Shown here: positions 10,701 through 22,168 of the stretch, piece after piece
How the letters are laid out: each line of letters opens with the position of its first letter
How positions within the stretch are numbered: the first letter of the stretch is position 1
Assembly (NCBI RefSeq): GCF_958979055.1
Contig: NC_084899.1
Span: forward strand, 23,751,501-23,815,500
From: Alnus glutinosa
Taxonomy: Eukaryota > Streptophyta > Magnoliopsida > Fagales > Betulaceae
Length of the DNA stretch: 64,000 bases
Direction of reading: 5' to 3'
Program-made: the position numbers and the translations under genes
The notes under the pieces: model-generated
What the model saw: only the letters and a program-made list of their open reading frames with translations
Told to the model about the DNA's origin: nothing
Databases searched by the model: none

Positions 10701-13334
10701 ATTATAAAGGTTATTATCCTCTTATTTTATTTTTGATGGTTTATCATTGTTATTGAGGCAGTCTCTTCCTCCTCTGCTACATTGAACTGTAATAGACACG
10801 TTGTTTTGATAGGTGCCTATTGATGTTTTCAAAGGAATAACTGATGAAGATGCCACAAAGGTTGTTGATGGTTTGGCTCCCACAGTGGCTGATAGGAAAG
10901 ATTCAATTGAGCAAGTGAAGAAATTGTATGAGCTTTTTTGCAAGTGTGACTGCACAATGTTGGAAGTGAGCATTTGCTTTTAAATTGCAAATTTTGCATG
11001 GTGGCATAATTATTCATTTTATTTTTTCCATCGGATATTGTAGTCTGAATGATGAACTTTGGTCCTTCTGGGCAGATCAATCCCATTGCAGAGACTTCTG
11101 ATAAGCAGTTGGTAGCTGCTGATGCTAAGTTGAACTTTGATGACAATGCTGCCTATCGTCAGAAAGAGATATTTGCTCTCCGTGATCCTTCGCAGGAGGA
11201 TCCTCGGGAGGTGTTTGTTTTTTCTTATAATACTTATTTATTTGAAATGATTTTTCTTAGGTTCCGTTTGTTTCGATGTAAAATATTTTCTGAAAAAAAT
11301 GTTATCTGTATTTTCCGGTGTTTGGTGCGATCGAAAATGATAGTCAAACTGAAAATATCTTCGGTTTGACCAAAAAAGATGCTTTAGTTTCAGAATATGG
11401 TTTTCGTTTTTAAATTTTGTAAAGCATTTTATGAGTTTGAGTTTCTCCTTCTCATATTGCCGGACCTCTGCTGGAGGTTGCCGGAAGTCACCGGCCGTTT
11501 GCTGCCGTTGCTAATTTTCCGTTGAAGCCAAACGCTGAAAAATATTTTTCGACAGAAAACAATTTTTGTCAAAACAAACGGAAAATTAATTTTTTTGCTT
11601 GGTCATGTGAAAGCCAACCATTTGGGTTGATTGTGAGACAATAAAACACTGCAATTGAGGGCTTTTCTGAAAAATGATTTTGTTGAAAATATTTTTCGAT
11701 GGAAAACATTTTTTGTCAAAACAAACGGAAAATTAATTTTTTTTGGTTGGTCATGTGAAAGCCAACCATTTGGGTTGATTGTGAGACGATAGAACACTGC
11801 AATTGTGGACTTTTGAGCACAGAGGACTGAATTTTATTTCTCATGGCATGTACAAATAGACATCCTGCTTGAAATACAGACATGCAAAACACCATGTCCA
11901 TAAAATTAGACTAACCAGCAGCAATAAAATTTTTTACTTATGCATCTTTTGTTATCTTCTTATAGGTGGCTGCTGCTAAAGCAGATTTAAATTATATTGG
12001 CTTAGATGGAGAGATTGGTTGCATGGTGAATGGTGCAGGATTGGCAATGGCCACAATGGACATAATTAAATTGCACGGGGGAACTCCTGCCAATTTTCTA
12101 GATGTAGGTGGGAATGCTTCTGAAGGCCAGGTAATGACTTAACTTCTAGGATTGTTGTTTTTAAGAATTGGTTATTACTGCTTATATGTCATTAGCCGTT
12201 TTGTGCCCCTTGTTGTAATCAAGTATTTTATTTATTTATCAATTATATACTTTTGGCTTTTCAATAACATAAATACTTATAATGCTGAATTTTCTCTCAG
12301 TGTGCTCTCGCCTGCCATGTGTATTTGTGATGTTTTGTTCATTGGGATTTTCTTTTGACAAAACTGATATTTTATAAATGCTTTTATTTTTATTTTTTAT
12401 TTTTATTTTTTTTTATTGTTTATTAGCCATTTTCTGAGTCTGATCTTGGACAATCTCTTAATTGTCATGAATTTGACTTGTTACTTGCCTTGAGAAAACA
12501 ACTTTTTAGTTACCATTTTTTTAATTGTCAAATTATATGAAGCAGGTGGTTGAGGCATTCAAAATATTGACCTCTGATGACAAGGTGAAAGCAATTCTAG
12601 TGAACATATTTGGAGGAATAATGAAATGCGACATAATTGCTAGTGGAATTGTCAATGCTGCCAAGCAGGTTAGATCTGTGTCTGATTATCTCATGTTCAT
12701 TTGAATCATTTGGAACATTTGCTAGTTTTTGGAACTGGTTATCTTCTCATATCCACTGTCCTGCAGCCCATCAAACTCTTTTTTTTTTGGTCTTTCACAC
12801 ATATTCCTCTTATATTTTTATGATGCCGTTATGAAATAAAATTTATAAAACTTTCAATGAAGAAATGGTATTACGTGGTAATTAAGAAGTATTTGATATT
12901 TCTAAACGCAAAAGTAAACAGAAAAAGTAAATGCCAAAAGGAACGAAGGCAGAATCTTCTTTTATTATAATTTGTTGATTTTCTTTTGCCTTTAGCTGAA
13001 TTTGAATGAATTTATTGCCTTCAAGCTATTGCGCTGAATTTGAATGAATTTGTGTTGAAGGTATCACTGAAAGTACCAGTGGTTGTTCGGCTTGAAGGCA
13101 CCAATGTTGACCAAGGAAAGAGAATTCTAAAGGTAAACATGAAACTTGATCTGATGTCAAATCTTTGGACAGAAATTCATAATGTCATTAGAATCATCTT
13201 TGATAAATTGGAATAAAAGTGTATGGTTATTTTCATCTTGATTACTGATCGGTCTGCAGGAAAGCGGTATGGCATTGATAACGGCCGAAGACCTTGATGA
13301 TGCTGCCGAGAAAGCAGTTAAAGCATACAAGTGA
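7706..13334 (+). CDS. Succinyl-CoA ligase [ADP-forming] subunit beta, mitochondrial
   Basis: Twelve exons: 7706-7807, 8298-8408, 8704-8815, 9968-10032, 10405-10482, 10635-10709, 10813-10965, 11076-11210, 11966-12130, 12546-12668, 13061-13132 and 13260-13334. All have GT..AG borders and join in frame into 421 aa, the length I recall for the Arabidopsis protein. The first ~27 residues form a basic, Ser-rich mitochondrial presequence. The ATP-grasp part includes [20 protein letters not shown] (residues 80-88) and the metal/nucleotide motif EINPIAET (from 232). The C-terminal CoA-ligase part has [20 protein letters not shown] and [11 protein letters not shown]. With the alpha subunit it converts succinyl-CoA plus ADP and phosphate to succinate, CoA and ATP in the TCA cycle. 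Introns 3 and 4 carry SINEs; intron 8 carries a TIR element and a tandem duplication. The gene looks intact. Confidence 0.97.
9773..9890 (+). mobile_element. tRNA-derived SINE (Au-like), intron 3
   Basis: Starts gccaatggtcttttgccaaa then tggcaactcctcctcccct; continues with a gggtaaggtcacaagttcaa B-box-like block and ends ttgggtgtgctggctgtatt. It is the diverged sibling of the copy in the next intron (10181). It lies in sense orientation in the ligase gene. Confidence 0.6.
10181..10300 (+). mobile_element. tRNA-derived SINE (Au-like), intron 4
   Basis: Reads ggccaatgagctttagctca aatggcacctccccctg, then a gggtggagggtgagatagat tcaagg block and tggggtgtgtgtataactta. The A-box-like and B-box-like blocks and GT-rich end fit a plant Au-type SINE. 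It fills about a third of the short intron 4. Confidence 0.65.
11259..11585. mobile_element. TIR element with CCGG-rich core, copy 2 (intron 8)
   Basis: The left end reads ggttccgtttgtttcgatgt then aaaatatttt, and the right end reads tttttgtcaaaacaaacgga. Subterminal ccggtgtttggtgcga and interior ccggac, ccggaag and ccggcc match the other copies. It sits inside the intron between ligase exons 8 and 9, only about 50 bp after the 5' splice site. Confidence 0.75.
11537..11813. repeat. 147-bp tandem duplication of TIR-element end plus flank
   Basis: Units begin near 11537 and 11684. Each holds the element's right end (aatatttttcga...gtcaaaacaaacggaaaa) and then the same host flank (ggtcatgtgaaagccaacca tttgggttgattgtgaga). 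Because flank and element end are duplicated together, the duplication took place after the insertion. Confidence 0.85.
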
Positions 13335-13984
13335 GGGAATCCCTTGGTTCCTACATAATTTTATCTGTTTCAGCATGATTCTTTTTGCGGTGAATCTGAT
13401 TTGCTGCTTGCGTTTTTCTGCGGGAATACATATAGACGTAGTTTCGGTAAAAAGGGAATCGATGCAAGATTCTGATTGAATCTAGAACAATTGTCAAAGC
13501 TTTCCCAATAAGGTTGGGTTTCCTCAAATTATTTTTATTATCCAGTTTAGTTTTATTTCCTGATCTCCTTCAACTTAAGCTGAGCAATGGTGCTCTGAAG
13601 TTATTTACACCTAGAAAAACACTCATGCCCATAAATGAATTGAGTTCTATAGTATGCGTGTGTGCCTTTGTTTTATGAAGAAAATGTCTGTTACAAAGGG
13701 GAGAGAAAAACCTCATTATTAGATGATTGCTAAGTAAGAATTATGATCTTTGATGCGAATTACAGTTCTATAATTGTATACAATATATATATATATATTA
13801 AACAATAGAAAAATGATTGTCTTTTTAGATAACCCATGGAGACCTTTAATAGCGAGATGTAAATATAAAATAAAATAAAGGGAACAATAGAAATTAATAA
13901 TGGCATCGAGTCTCTTCCTCTTTCGAGTTTCGACGACCAAGGGCTTTGTTTGGTAAATTTTTATTTTTTATTTTATTTTTTAAA
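13335..13984. other. 3' flank of the ligase gene
   Basis: Probable 3' UTR followed by AT-rich spacer with a short TA repeat near 13779-13798. No further gene is visible. Confidence 0.5.
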
Positions 13985-14178
13985 TAGCACAAAAATCTGC
14001 ATAGCTTGCGACATGGAGAAAGGTGGTAGCAAAGATCCATTCAATTAAGGCTTTAAGAAAACAAGTTCGTAGATCCGAGCTCCTCTTTTGATCATCGAAG
14101 TTTTGAGTGTTCCTTTCTTTTGAAATGTACCACAATAAAAATGAAAGAATTGCATTCCAAACAATAATGATATCATTT

Positions 14179-14372
14179 CGACTGACCCTCCTATTTCAAC
14201 ACACCCAAAGATCCACCACCCCATTTAGGCATAAACCACTCTATTCCAAACATTTGAAAAACCATAATCCACATTCCGGCCGACCCTCCTATTCTAACAC
14301 ACCAAAAGATCTACCTCCCCCATTTAGACATAACCCACTCTATCCCCAACCATTTGAAAAACCATAATCCAT
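14179..14372. repeat. 98-bp tandem duplication inside the LINE relic
   Basis: Two copies about 98 bp apart share gaccctcctatt, accccatttag/cccccatttag and catttgaaaaaccataatcc. The event duplicates part of the LINE C-terminal coding region, so it took place after the element inserted or decayed. Confidence 0.85.
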
Positions 14373-15224
14373 ATCTCTCTAGTGATCACAACGAAAAAGA
14401 ACATAATCCAATGTTTCCCACTCTTTTTATACATAAAACACTAATCTATCACTATGTTGTAACGTTTGTAAAGATTATCCAAAGTGAGAATTTTCCCGAG
14501 GGAAGCTGTCAAAGTAAAGAAAGCCAACCTCAAAGGCGCTTTAGTCTTCCAAATGTTTTTTCAAGGAAATGGGAGTCCATGTTAAAAAGAAGAACCTTGT
14601 AAAAAGATTTGACCTAAAAATATCTTTTTGAAGGCGCCCAATATAGTCATTCAATGCCCTCCCGGCCCACCTAGTGGAAATTGTGGAATACAAAACATTG
14701 AAGAAAGAGGAAATGAGATCCCGAGGTCCACCTCCTAATCATGCACCAACATGGTGAAGTTCATGTCAAAATGAATCGAATCATTGCTAAGACTCCTAAG
14801 GCCAGCCGCCATTGCATAATTTGCATCCTTATTCCTTGCTAGACGAAATAACTTCGGAAAAGAATCATTCCCAACTTCACACTGATAGAACTATAGAAAA
14901 CATCCCACCCTCTCCTAATGTGTTTCCAAAGATACACTCCATAAGCTTAATTGACCCCCTTATTAAACCATCCTCACACCAAACTCCCATACTTTTTATT
15001 CATAATCTGACGCCAAAAAGCCTCTCTTTCCACAGCAAACCTTAATAACCACTTACCCAAAGGGCCTTGATAACTAACTTCTATATAGTGTTGTAACTAC
15101 TATTAGAATTAGCAAATCCAGTGAAAGAACTTTGTATTTTTATCCCACTCTCTTAGCCATAGCACCCTCAATTTTTGCCTCTAACACACATCCTCCAAAA
15201 GAGTAGTCTTTTCCAACTCTGTTG

Positions 15225-15509
15225 TGCCCTGTATGGTAACCCCTTCCCCTTAAGTATGAGGGGATTTTTTTTTTTTTTTGAAGTGGTTATAAAAAGTGAT
15301 TGATGTGATATAAAGTAGAAAGAATTTATATAAAAAAGTGGAAAAAAAATTTGTATTAGAGTGGGTTTTTTTTTTTTATTTAAATAATAATAAAAAATTG
15401 TTGATGTGATATAAAAAGTGAAAAAAATTAAAAATGTTTTGAAGTTGATGTTTTTTGAGAGAAGTGAAAAGAAGGAAAGGGGAAGGGGAAGGGGCTGCCA
15501 AACAGGGCC
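15225..15509. mobile_element. MITE nested in the LINE relic
   Basis: The left terminus gccctgtatggtaacccctt cccctt is inverted at the right terminus as aaggggaaggggctgccaaa cagggc. The interior is AT-rich with near-palindromic blocks (ttgatgtgatataaa occurs twice). LINE-derived reading frame resumes on both sides, showing it as an insertion. No clear target duplication. Confidence 0.7.
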
Positions 15510-15705
15510 ATTCCTCAATTTCTCTTCCCCAAATAGAGGCCTTTGCTCCTCAGCCATATCTAGGTCTTGTAGGTCATCAAAAAGAGCCATTTTCTCTATT
15601 CAACATTACCAAACTCTATTTCATTCCACTTCTTTAAGTCGGCTTTCAGAGCTTTTAACTTCTAAGCTAAAGACAAAGCTGGGGCACCCTTGAAAGCAGG
15701 GAACA

Positions 15706-15864
15706 TGATCCTCTTCATTTGAAATGGAGAGGATTCTCTCCGTTTACTTATAAAGGAGGAATATAGTTGTCTTTTTACATTTTCATAGAATGTAAAAAGA
15801 CAACTATACCCCTACTTTATAACAAAATGGAGAGAAATGGAGAGGATCCGAATAGAGAGGATCC
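15706..15864. mobile_element. Fold-back element nested in the LINE relic
   Basis: A hairpin-forming insertion: ttgtctttttacattt and aatgtaaaaagacaacta face each other around 15786, flanked by mirrored agaggat/ggagag blocks and gatcc ends. LINE coding similarity flanks it on both sides. Confidence 0.6.
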
Positions 15865-16393
15865 AAATTCTGAAAGTAAGAGTTCAACCAGTGTCTCGCC
15901 TTTTAAACAAATCTATCACTTTTCAACCACATGTTTCCAACTTTAAAGTAACTTCTACCCCTCTGAAAATCACCGCAATCAAGAGGTATAGGAAAATGAT
16001 TTAAAAGAAATCTGAGTAACTTGTTTTGGACAACGTCCAGAAGGTGAGCCTCCCAATACATAGAAAGGAGAAACCTGTCAATTCTAGACCATGAGGGGGA
16101 GTCCCGTTTGTTAGAACATAACACTAAAAACTGTTTTTACTTTTATGTTATATCAGAACACTTAAAAAAATAAAATAAAAAAAAATTAACAAATATTTGT
16201 CTCGTTGCTCTCTCCATCGTATTGGTTTTACTCCATGATAAAAAAGAAATTGAGGATGAAGGAATAAGATAATTTATGTAGGTTCTCTCATTAAACTGTC
16301 AATTATTGGTTTTCTCATTACACAAAATCTTTATTGCAGATCATACTGCTAGACTACATTCAAAATATAGAATGGAAGACATAAGTTATCCTC

Positions 16394-19300
16394 CTAAAAC
16401 TTTTGCTTTTTCAAGGACTCTACAATCCTTTTGGAAATGCAATAGGCAGTGGACTGGATGGTAATCATGGGATTGACCCCAATTGCAGTAGGTAGAAGGC
16501 TTCCATCACATACAATTAACCCTTTTGCTTCCCAACTTTCACCATTCTCATCGACTGCACCTTCTTCCTCTGTGGCACCCATTCTACAAGTTCCCATCTG
16601 ATGTGCAGAACAATATACGGTCCAATGTTCTCCCCCTGAACCTGCCCCTCCAACTGCTGTGACTGTGTCCAAGAACTCCTCCAAATCCTTCTCCTTGATT
16701 CCTTCACATTTAATTCTCTGGCCATCACTCCTATACGTACCCACTTCAACGGCTCCAGCGGCAACCAAAATCCTCAAAGCCTGCCTCATCCCAGCTTGAA
16801 GATTTTCTTTGTCAGTACGACTTAATCGATACTTAATCTTACCCTCTGCCTTCACCTCTCCTGAACCCTGATCTCTGACCAATGCAAAAAGGTTAACAGT
16901 TCTAGCATACTTCACCATCCTTTCCTTCATGTCGAGCCCTGAAACCCATGGCTGTAATCCGCTAAATGAGGCAGGTCCTAGGGCAGAAGCTTCTATAATA
17001 GCCCGGGCATCAGAATCTTCTGAAACCACCTTATGGAGCGAGGTAATGATGCCTCCCTCAAAATTTTTGCCTCTGAGATTCGATATATTTTCTGGAATGT
17101 ATCCCCAAACCAGTTGAACAGGGTGGAGGTGGAGGTTCCTGCCAATGTTTGGATTCTTCAAGCCACTAGAGATCATTAGAGGAGGAGTCAAGAGAGACCC
17201 GCATGCACAAACTGTTATTCTAGCCTGAATTTGCAGCTTCTTCGTGATGGTCTTACTCAAAGTAGTAGCAATCACTCCCAGACATCTCTTTCTCATCCTT
17301 CCATTCTTTTCATTCTCTAGTATGAGTTTCTCAGCTTTGGTTCCTGTTAGGATCACTGCACCGCAGTTCACAGCATCGACCAGCCAAGTTGAATCAGTGC
17401 CTTTCTTATCTCCTGTTCTACAACCATAACTGCAAGAACCACAGTAATGATTTTCTGAGGAATTTGTTGCGACTGTCTCAACTTTAAAACCAAGATTCTC
17501 ACACCCTTTTCGGAGTGCTTGATTCTGAAAGCTTTCTTCCATACACTTATCTGTGACACCAATCCTCTTACAAACGGCATCCATGGCAGATTGATAGCTA
17601 GAGCTCGCATAAAGTGGGATCTTATGATCAACAGACCACTCTCGGAGAACTGAATCTGGTGTTTTGATAGATGCAGACCAGTTTACAGAAGAGCCTCCAC
17701 CCACTGTTGAGGCGGCGAAGATCATAGTTTTCGCATCAAGAGTTGACAAAAGTCCACCTGATTCATATAGCTCATTCAAGGAAGGCCCTTCCAAAGAAGA
17801 ATAGTCTGCGGGCACAAAATAGTTTCCTTTCTCAAGGACGATTACTTTTTGGCCAGAGCTTGCAAGCACTGCAGCTGCAACCCCTCCACCACAACCAGAA
17901 CCAACAACAACAACGTCACATTTGATCTTGTATACACTTTGCTCTGAATCTTCAGTGACTTCAAGGCCTTTTTGGGTGAGAGATTGGACAATTGTGGAGT
18001 CACTTTCATACATAGTTTCAATCACTCCCTTCTGGAGTGGCCTCTCCTCATGTGGTTTTGTCAATTTTTCCTTGGTGTCAACGTGGTACCCGATTGCTTC
18101 CCATCCTGGATTTTCTGAATTTTCATCAGTCTGCAATAAGCAGAAAAATGAAAAATAATAACTCAAAACTCTTAATGGGAAAAGTAAAAAGGAGAAACTT
18201 TTTATAGGCAGATGCAAGTTTATAGATTTCCTTTGCAGGATCCAAGATATACCAATATTCTTTAACACCTAAAGATGGCAAATTTAATCATACATAGATA
18301 AAAGAATGGATGATAAATCTCCTCTATGCCTCTAGATGATAAAGGGGAAAAGATGCAATAGCATTCCTACTTTCTGTAATATTCCAAATGTAACTAGGAC
18401 TCAAATGTAATGTTCCTACTTTCTTGAGAAATTGGAGTTCAAATTGAACTTTCTCCTCAAACTCCTTAACCTGAATGTTTGAAAATAAAAAGGGAAAAGG
18501 AAAATAGAAAGAGATCAAAGTTGACACTGAGTCTTCCAATCTCTCAAAGTTAAAAATAGTAATTATTAAGATGTTCTAGATTTCTTAGAAAATTCTAAAT
18601 CAAAGATCTTAAAATCCTAACCATTATATTTTAATAAAATAGTTTAGATTTTGCTACCTCAACAATTACTTTCTGGAGAGGATTTTTTTTTTTTTTTTGG
18701 TATCTTACTAAATTATATACTGAGGTGATAAAATCTAAATTATTTCATTAAAAATAAAAATTAGTTTTAAGAACAAATTTGGAGTTATCATCCAGATAAT
18801 CGTAATCCTAATTTGGATTTCCATGTTAAGCAAACCTGACATGAAAAAGTAAACCGGCCATCGTAGTTGGATGCCGGCCGATCAGATTCCGGCCGAAATT
18901 GGCCAGAATCCAACCATGGTCAGAAGCCAACCGGATCTGGCCAAAATGGCCGGAATTCGGCCAAATATGACCGGATATGGAGGAGTCCGGCCGGAATCCG
19001 GCAAAAAATGCTCGCCGGAATCCGGCAACGGCGACCGGACGTTGTCAGATTCCGGATTTTTACCTTTCGTAATTTTTTTGTACGAACCAAATGCCGGAAA
19101 ATATTTTCGAAAAAATTATTTTTTCTGAAAATAATTTCGTCGAAAATATTTTACGACGAAAATTATTTTACGTCGAAACAAACGGAGCATTAGTACCTAA
19201 TTTAGAAATATAAGAAGGGTGAGATACCATAGTGGATTAAAAGCATTACCCTTGAGAAGAAGTTATAGAAGCAGAAGATTTTAGTAACCACAAACACCAT

Positions 19301-20172
19301 CCTTAAGTGTACCAGACGCCTTGCTCTAGACCATTTCTTGAGAATTTCTTCCCTCTTTTCCAAAGAAATATCGGAGAACTTGAGAATAAATGGCCATTTC
19401 CTATCAAAGCACAGGGACCCACAAAGCAATAGTGTTCCCAGTCTGAATGAGAGCAACTTCAGAACTAAGCTCACTAGGAACACAGCCTGTGGCAGACACC
19501 TCTTCACAATGAGCTCTGCTACCTGTTTTCCATTCAAAGTGAAAAAAACATGTTATACATATTAATTACATGATGACAACTACCAAAATTAATTATAGAA
19601 CAGTTTTTTTTTCCCTTTCCATTTCCTGAATTGCATAGAGAAAAAAAGAGAAGAAAAAGTGATAAACAGCTGCACCCCAACTGAGTTTACATAAACTCTG
19701 TTTCATGCTTCTATATACCATCCTCCCATTTAAGGAAAGGATATCCAATCAGATTTTTACACATTAGCTCTCTCCAAATCCTCCTGCTAAAGCTACAATA
19801 AAAGAAGAGATGATCTCTGCTTTCAACACAACCCCAGCAGCAAAAATGGCATAAGACATCTCCCCTGTGTTCTAGCCACCAGCCATAATATACTTAGAAG
19901 AATTTTAAATACCGAAAAAGAATTAGAAAGATAGGATATAGACAATTCACCTCATCGGGGATTGGAGGCTGAGACCCAGAAGCTTTGTAGAAGGAATGGA
20001 GGGACTGGTCAGCTGGGTTTTCCTTGCTGATGCTGTCCCATGGCAGGGGAGGGATAAGAGCCTCACATATGGCAGCCAATGATCGGATCTGAGCTAAAGA
20101 GAAACCATGGCTGTAACTGCTCTCTCTCCTCCTTCCTCTCAATAATGTGTGACTGCTCTTCCTTCCCTTCAT
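16394..20172 (-). CDS. FAO: Long-chain fatty alcohol oxidase, copy A
   Basis: Three exons on the minus strand: 20172-19951, 19522-19250 and 18130-16394. All junctions are in phase 0 and join to 743 aa. Exon 1 starts [13 protein letters not shown]. Exon 2 holds a hydrophobic stretch (residues about 86-114) that may anchor the protein in a membrane. Exon 3 opens with [10 protein letters not shown] and carries the FAD-binding Rossmann motif [11 protein letters not shown] (Gly at about 242), then [14 protein letters not shown] and the C-terminal GMC-oxidoreductase block with HQMGTCRMG and [13 protein letters not shown]. The family oxidises long-chain fatty alcohols to aldehydes using FAD and oxygen, in wax or lipid omega-oxidation. 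Length, exon order and motifs are complete. It is the downstream member of a head-to-tail pair with 27408-31443. Intron 2 carries a TIR-element copy that the twin lacks. Confidence 0.93.
18853..19191. mobile_element. TIR element with CCGG-rich core, copy 3 (truncated), FAO-A intron 2
   Basis: The core is dense in ccggcc, ccggat and ccggaat (18854-19055). The right end matches the other copies: cgaaaatattttacgacgaa, then acgtcgaaacaaacggagca t. The usual left terminus is absent, so the copy is 5'-truncated. It is missing from the same intron of the twin gene, so it arrived after the duplication or was lost there. Confidence 0.7.
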
Positions 20173-20445
20173 CTCTTTCTCTCTCTCTCTCTCTCTCTGT
20201 AATGATATCTTTCTTCTTCTTCTTCTTATTTTTTTCTCTCGTGTTGATCTTCAGTGATATCGTTCTGTGCTTTATAGAGTTCTTGTAAATGGTGGGCTCG
20301 ACTCTTTGGTCGTGGCTTTTGTGGTGTAGGGTAGTTGGAACAGTCAGGATAGAACAGATACGCTATGGCCTACGGGTCCAGAAAAGATTCAGAGAGAGGG
20401 AGAAAGAGACGTGAAAGCCTTGCTGCAGAATCTTAATTAGTCAAC
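20173..20445 (-). promoter_or_regulatory. Promoter/leader of FAO copy A, shared with copy B
   Basis: Upstream of the start codon lie a (CT)n tract and then sequence that aligns with the flank of copy B (31444-31650): aatgatatctttctt, tttatagagtt.ttgta.atg, and a block with gagagaggga/agagagggag followed by aaagagac/aaacagac. The duplicated unit therefore includes about 270 bp upstream of the ATG. No confident TATA box. Confidence 0.5.
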
Positions 20446-20930
20446 CCCTCTAAATTCTATGGGATATGGCTGTTAAATGAGTTATTTATTGAAACTCTAA
20501 TTGTAACAAAAGGAATAAACCTATTATCTAGTTTTAGTTGAAGACTATTATCTAGTTTGTTAAAATCTATTTGTATTATATTTACATTTACCCTAATTCT
20601 CCTATAAATACGAGTCTATTATAGTTTAAACAAAACCAAAGAACATAGACCCAAACAAGTAATTATTTGTATCCTTATTTATATTCCGCTTTATATTTAG
20701 GGATAATTGCACTACTGGTCCCTGAGATTAGCCAGCAACTGGAACAAAGAATTACCGTAAATCCTTATCCCATGCGGAAACCCCATCCAATGTGAGATTG
20801 ACTTATCACTTGGAAGTTGGAACACCAAATTAATATCATGTACACGAAAATACTGGTTAATTACTAAAATACCCTTATATATAACTAACCGGCTCTTCTC
20901 CGGTTGAGCTCAACCAGAGTGTTTCAGCCT

Positions 20931-21492
20931 ACGGACTTCCCGCTTCTCCCGCTTGTCAATCCTGTAATTTCTTCATATCTTTCTTCTCCATTCTTTTTCC
21001 TCAACCAGTGTCTCTGCTCTCAGATCTGCAAGATTTTTTATTTTTTATTTTTTTTTTTAATTTTTCTCATTGTCTTCCCATTATATGACTTATACATTTT
21101 CTTTTCAATTTCTTTCTGAACCCAGAAAACAATTAACCACCCGCACCATTGCATTGTGTAGGCAGAGCAAAGCTAAATTTTCTTTTTCATTCTCAGTAAC
21201 CAAACAGATGTAGAATGCTATCCACATACACAATGAAACGCAGACACGAAGAGTAAAAATTACAGAACAATAATGAAAAAAGAAAAAGAAAAAAATTGTT
21301 TTAATCTCACGAACCACGTACATGAAACTATGCGGATTTTCCAAACCAATTAAAAAGTAAACGTATAGAAAAGAAAATGAGAAAGAAATCTTACATTTCT
21401 GAGATGACAGAGGCGCTGATTGAGGAAAAATAATGGAGAAGAAGATCTAATGGAATTACACGATTGACAAGTGCAAGAAGCGGGCAGTCCGT
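20931..21492. repeat. Long imperfect inverted repeat, arms about 100 bp
   Basis: The left arm 20931-21032 (acggacttcccgcttctccc ... ctcagatctgcaag) is the reverse complement, with scattered mismatches, of the right arm 21390-21492 (cttacatttctgagatgaca ... agcgggcagtccgt). The loop is about 357 bp. A transcript crossing it would fold into a long hairpin. Weaker pairing may extend the arms inward. No coding content seen. Confidence 0.8.
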
Positions 21493-21504
21493 CAGCTGAT
21501 GAAC

Positions 21505-21650
21505 GAGTAATGCTAGAAGTTACTCTTCTATTACTCCAAAAAATAATGTGACTTTTAAAATCATCACTTGATTTATGATAAATTACTATTGAATTTTAAT
21601 TTTATAATAATTTTAAAAGTCACATCATTTTCAGAGGAAGATAACTCCGA
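21505..21650. mobile_element. Palindromic MITE
   Basis: The arms aataatgtgacttttaaaat and attttaaaagtcacatcatt face each other, flanked by gagtaatgctag-type ends seen in other small elements of this window (32297). Non-coding. Confidence 0.6.
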
Positions 21651-21993
21651 ATTGAATGGATTGGCTTTGTTTCAAGGATCCAGTCTTCCAAGCCAATGTG
21701 TGTTAATCTCTTGTTAGAGGCTATAAATTAGTGAATTTACACCTAAGCTTATGTTCCGTTTGTTTGTGTTTGTGTTTGTGTTTGCTTGTTTTTTTTTTTT
21801 TGTTTTGTTTTTGTATTTGTATTTTTCGGTGTTTAGTGTAACAAAAAATATTTGATTTGACCATAAAACTTATTTAACATTTCATTAATTCATTCTTTTA
21901 TTTATATTTTGTTTAGATTTTATTTTCCGAATTCTTTATTCAACTATAAATTACGACAGAAAATAAATGAAATGAAATTTTTTTGAGTAGTCT

Positions 21994-22168
21994 ACGTTCC
22001 GTTGCTACCACGGGCTTTACGCAATCGATTGGATCATATAAACATCCCTTCAACACAACATAGGTTATCGAAAGGATCTCGGAGACCCACCAAAGTACGA
22101 AAGTCAAGATCTTTCAGAAAATGAATTCATATTCGAAGAGTGCATAACCATACAGATAAGCTCACACA
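21994..22168 (-). pseudogene. Nuclear insertion of plastid DNA, ndhB-region-like (NUPT)
   Basis: Includes gttgctaccacgggctttac, gcaatcgattggatcatata, ggatctcggagacccaccaa, aatgaattcatattcgaaga and gtgcataaccatacagataa. This closely resembles plastid inverted-repeat sequence that I recall from the ndhB gene or its intron, with a few substitutions. The match stops abruptly on both sides. Assigning it to ndhB rests on memory; the plastid origin itself is more secure. Confidence 0.65.

Larger units (their letters stand above)
13985..16135 (-). mobile_element. Degenerate LINE (L1-like non-LTR retrotransposon)
   Basis: Read on the minus strand from about 16130 downward. Broken frames give WSRIDRFLLSMYWEAHLLD, LDCGDFQRGRSYFKVGNMWL, LKALKADLKKWNEIEFGNVE, LWLREWDKNTKFFH and GPLGKWLLRFAVEREAFWRQ. 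These follow, in order, the plant L1 polyprotein from the end of the endonuclease, through the RT leader, to the zinc-finger region. Most of the RT core is missing between about 15060 and 15120. Stops and frameshifts are frequent. The relic carries two younger insertions (15225-15509 and 15706-15864) and a 98-bp tandem duplication. It is not functional. Confidence 0.8.
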
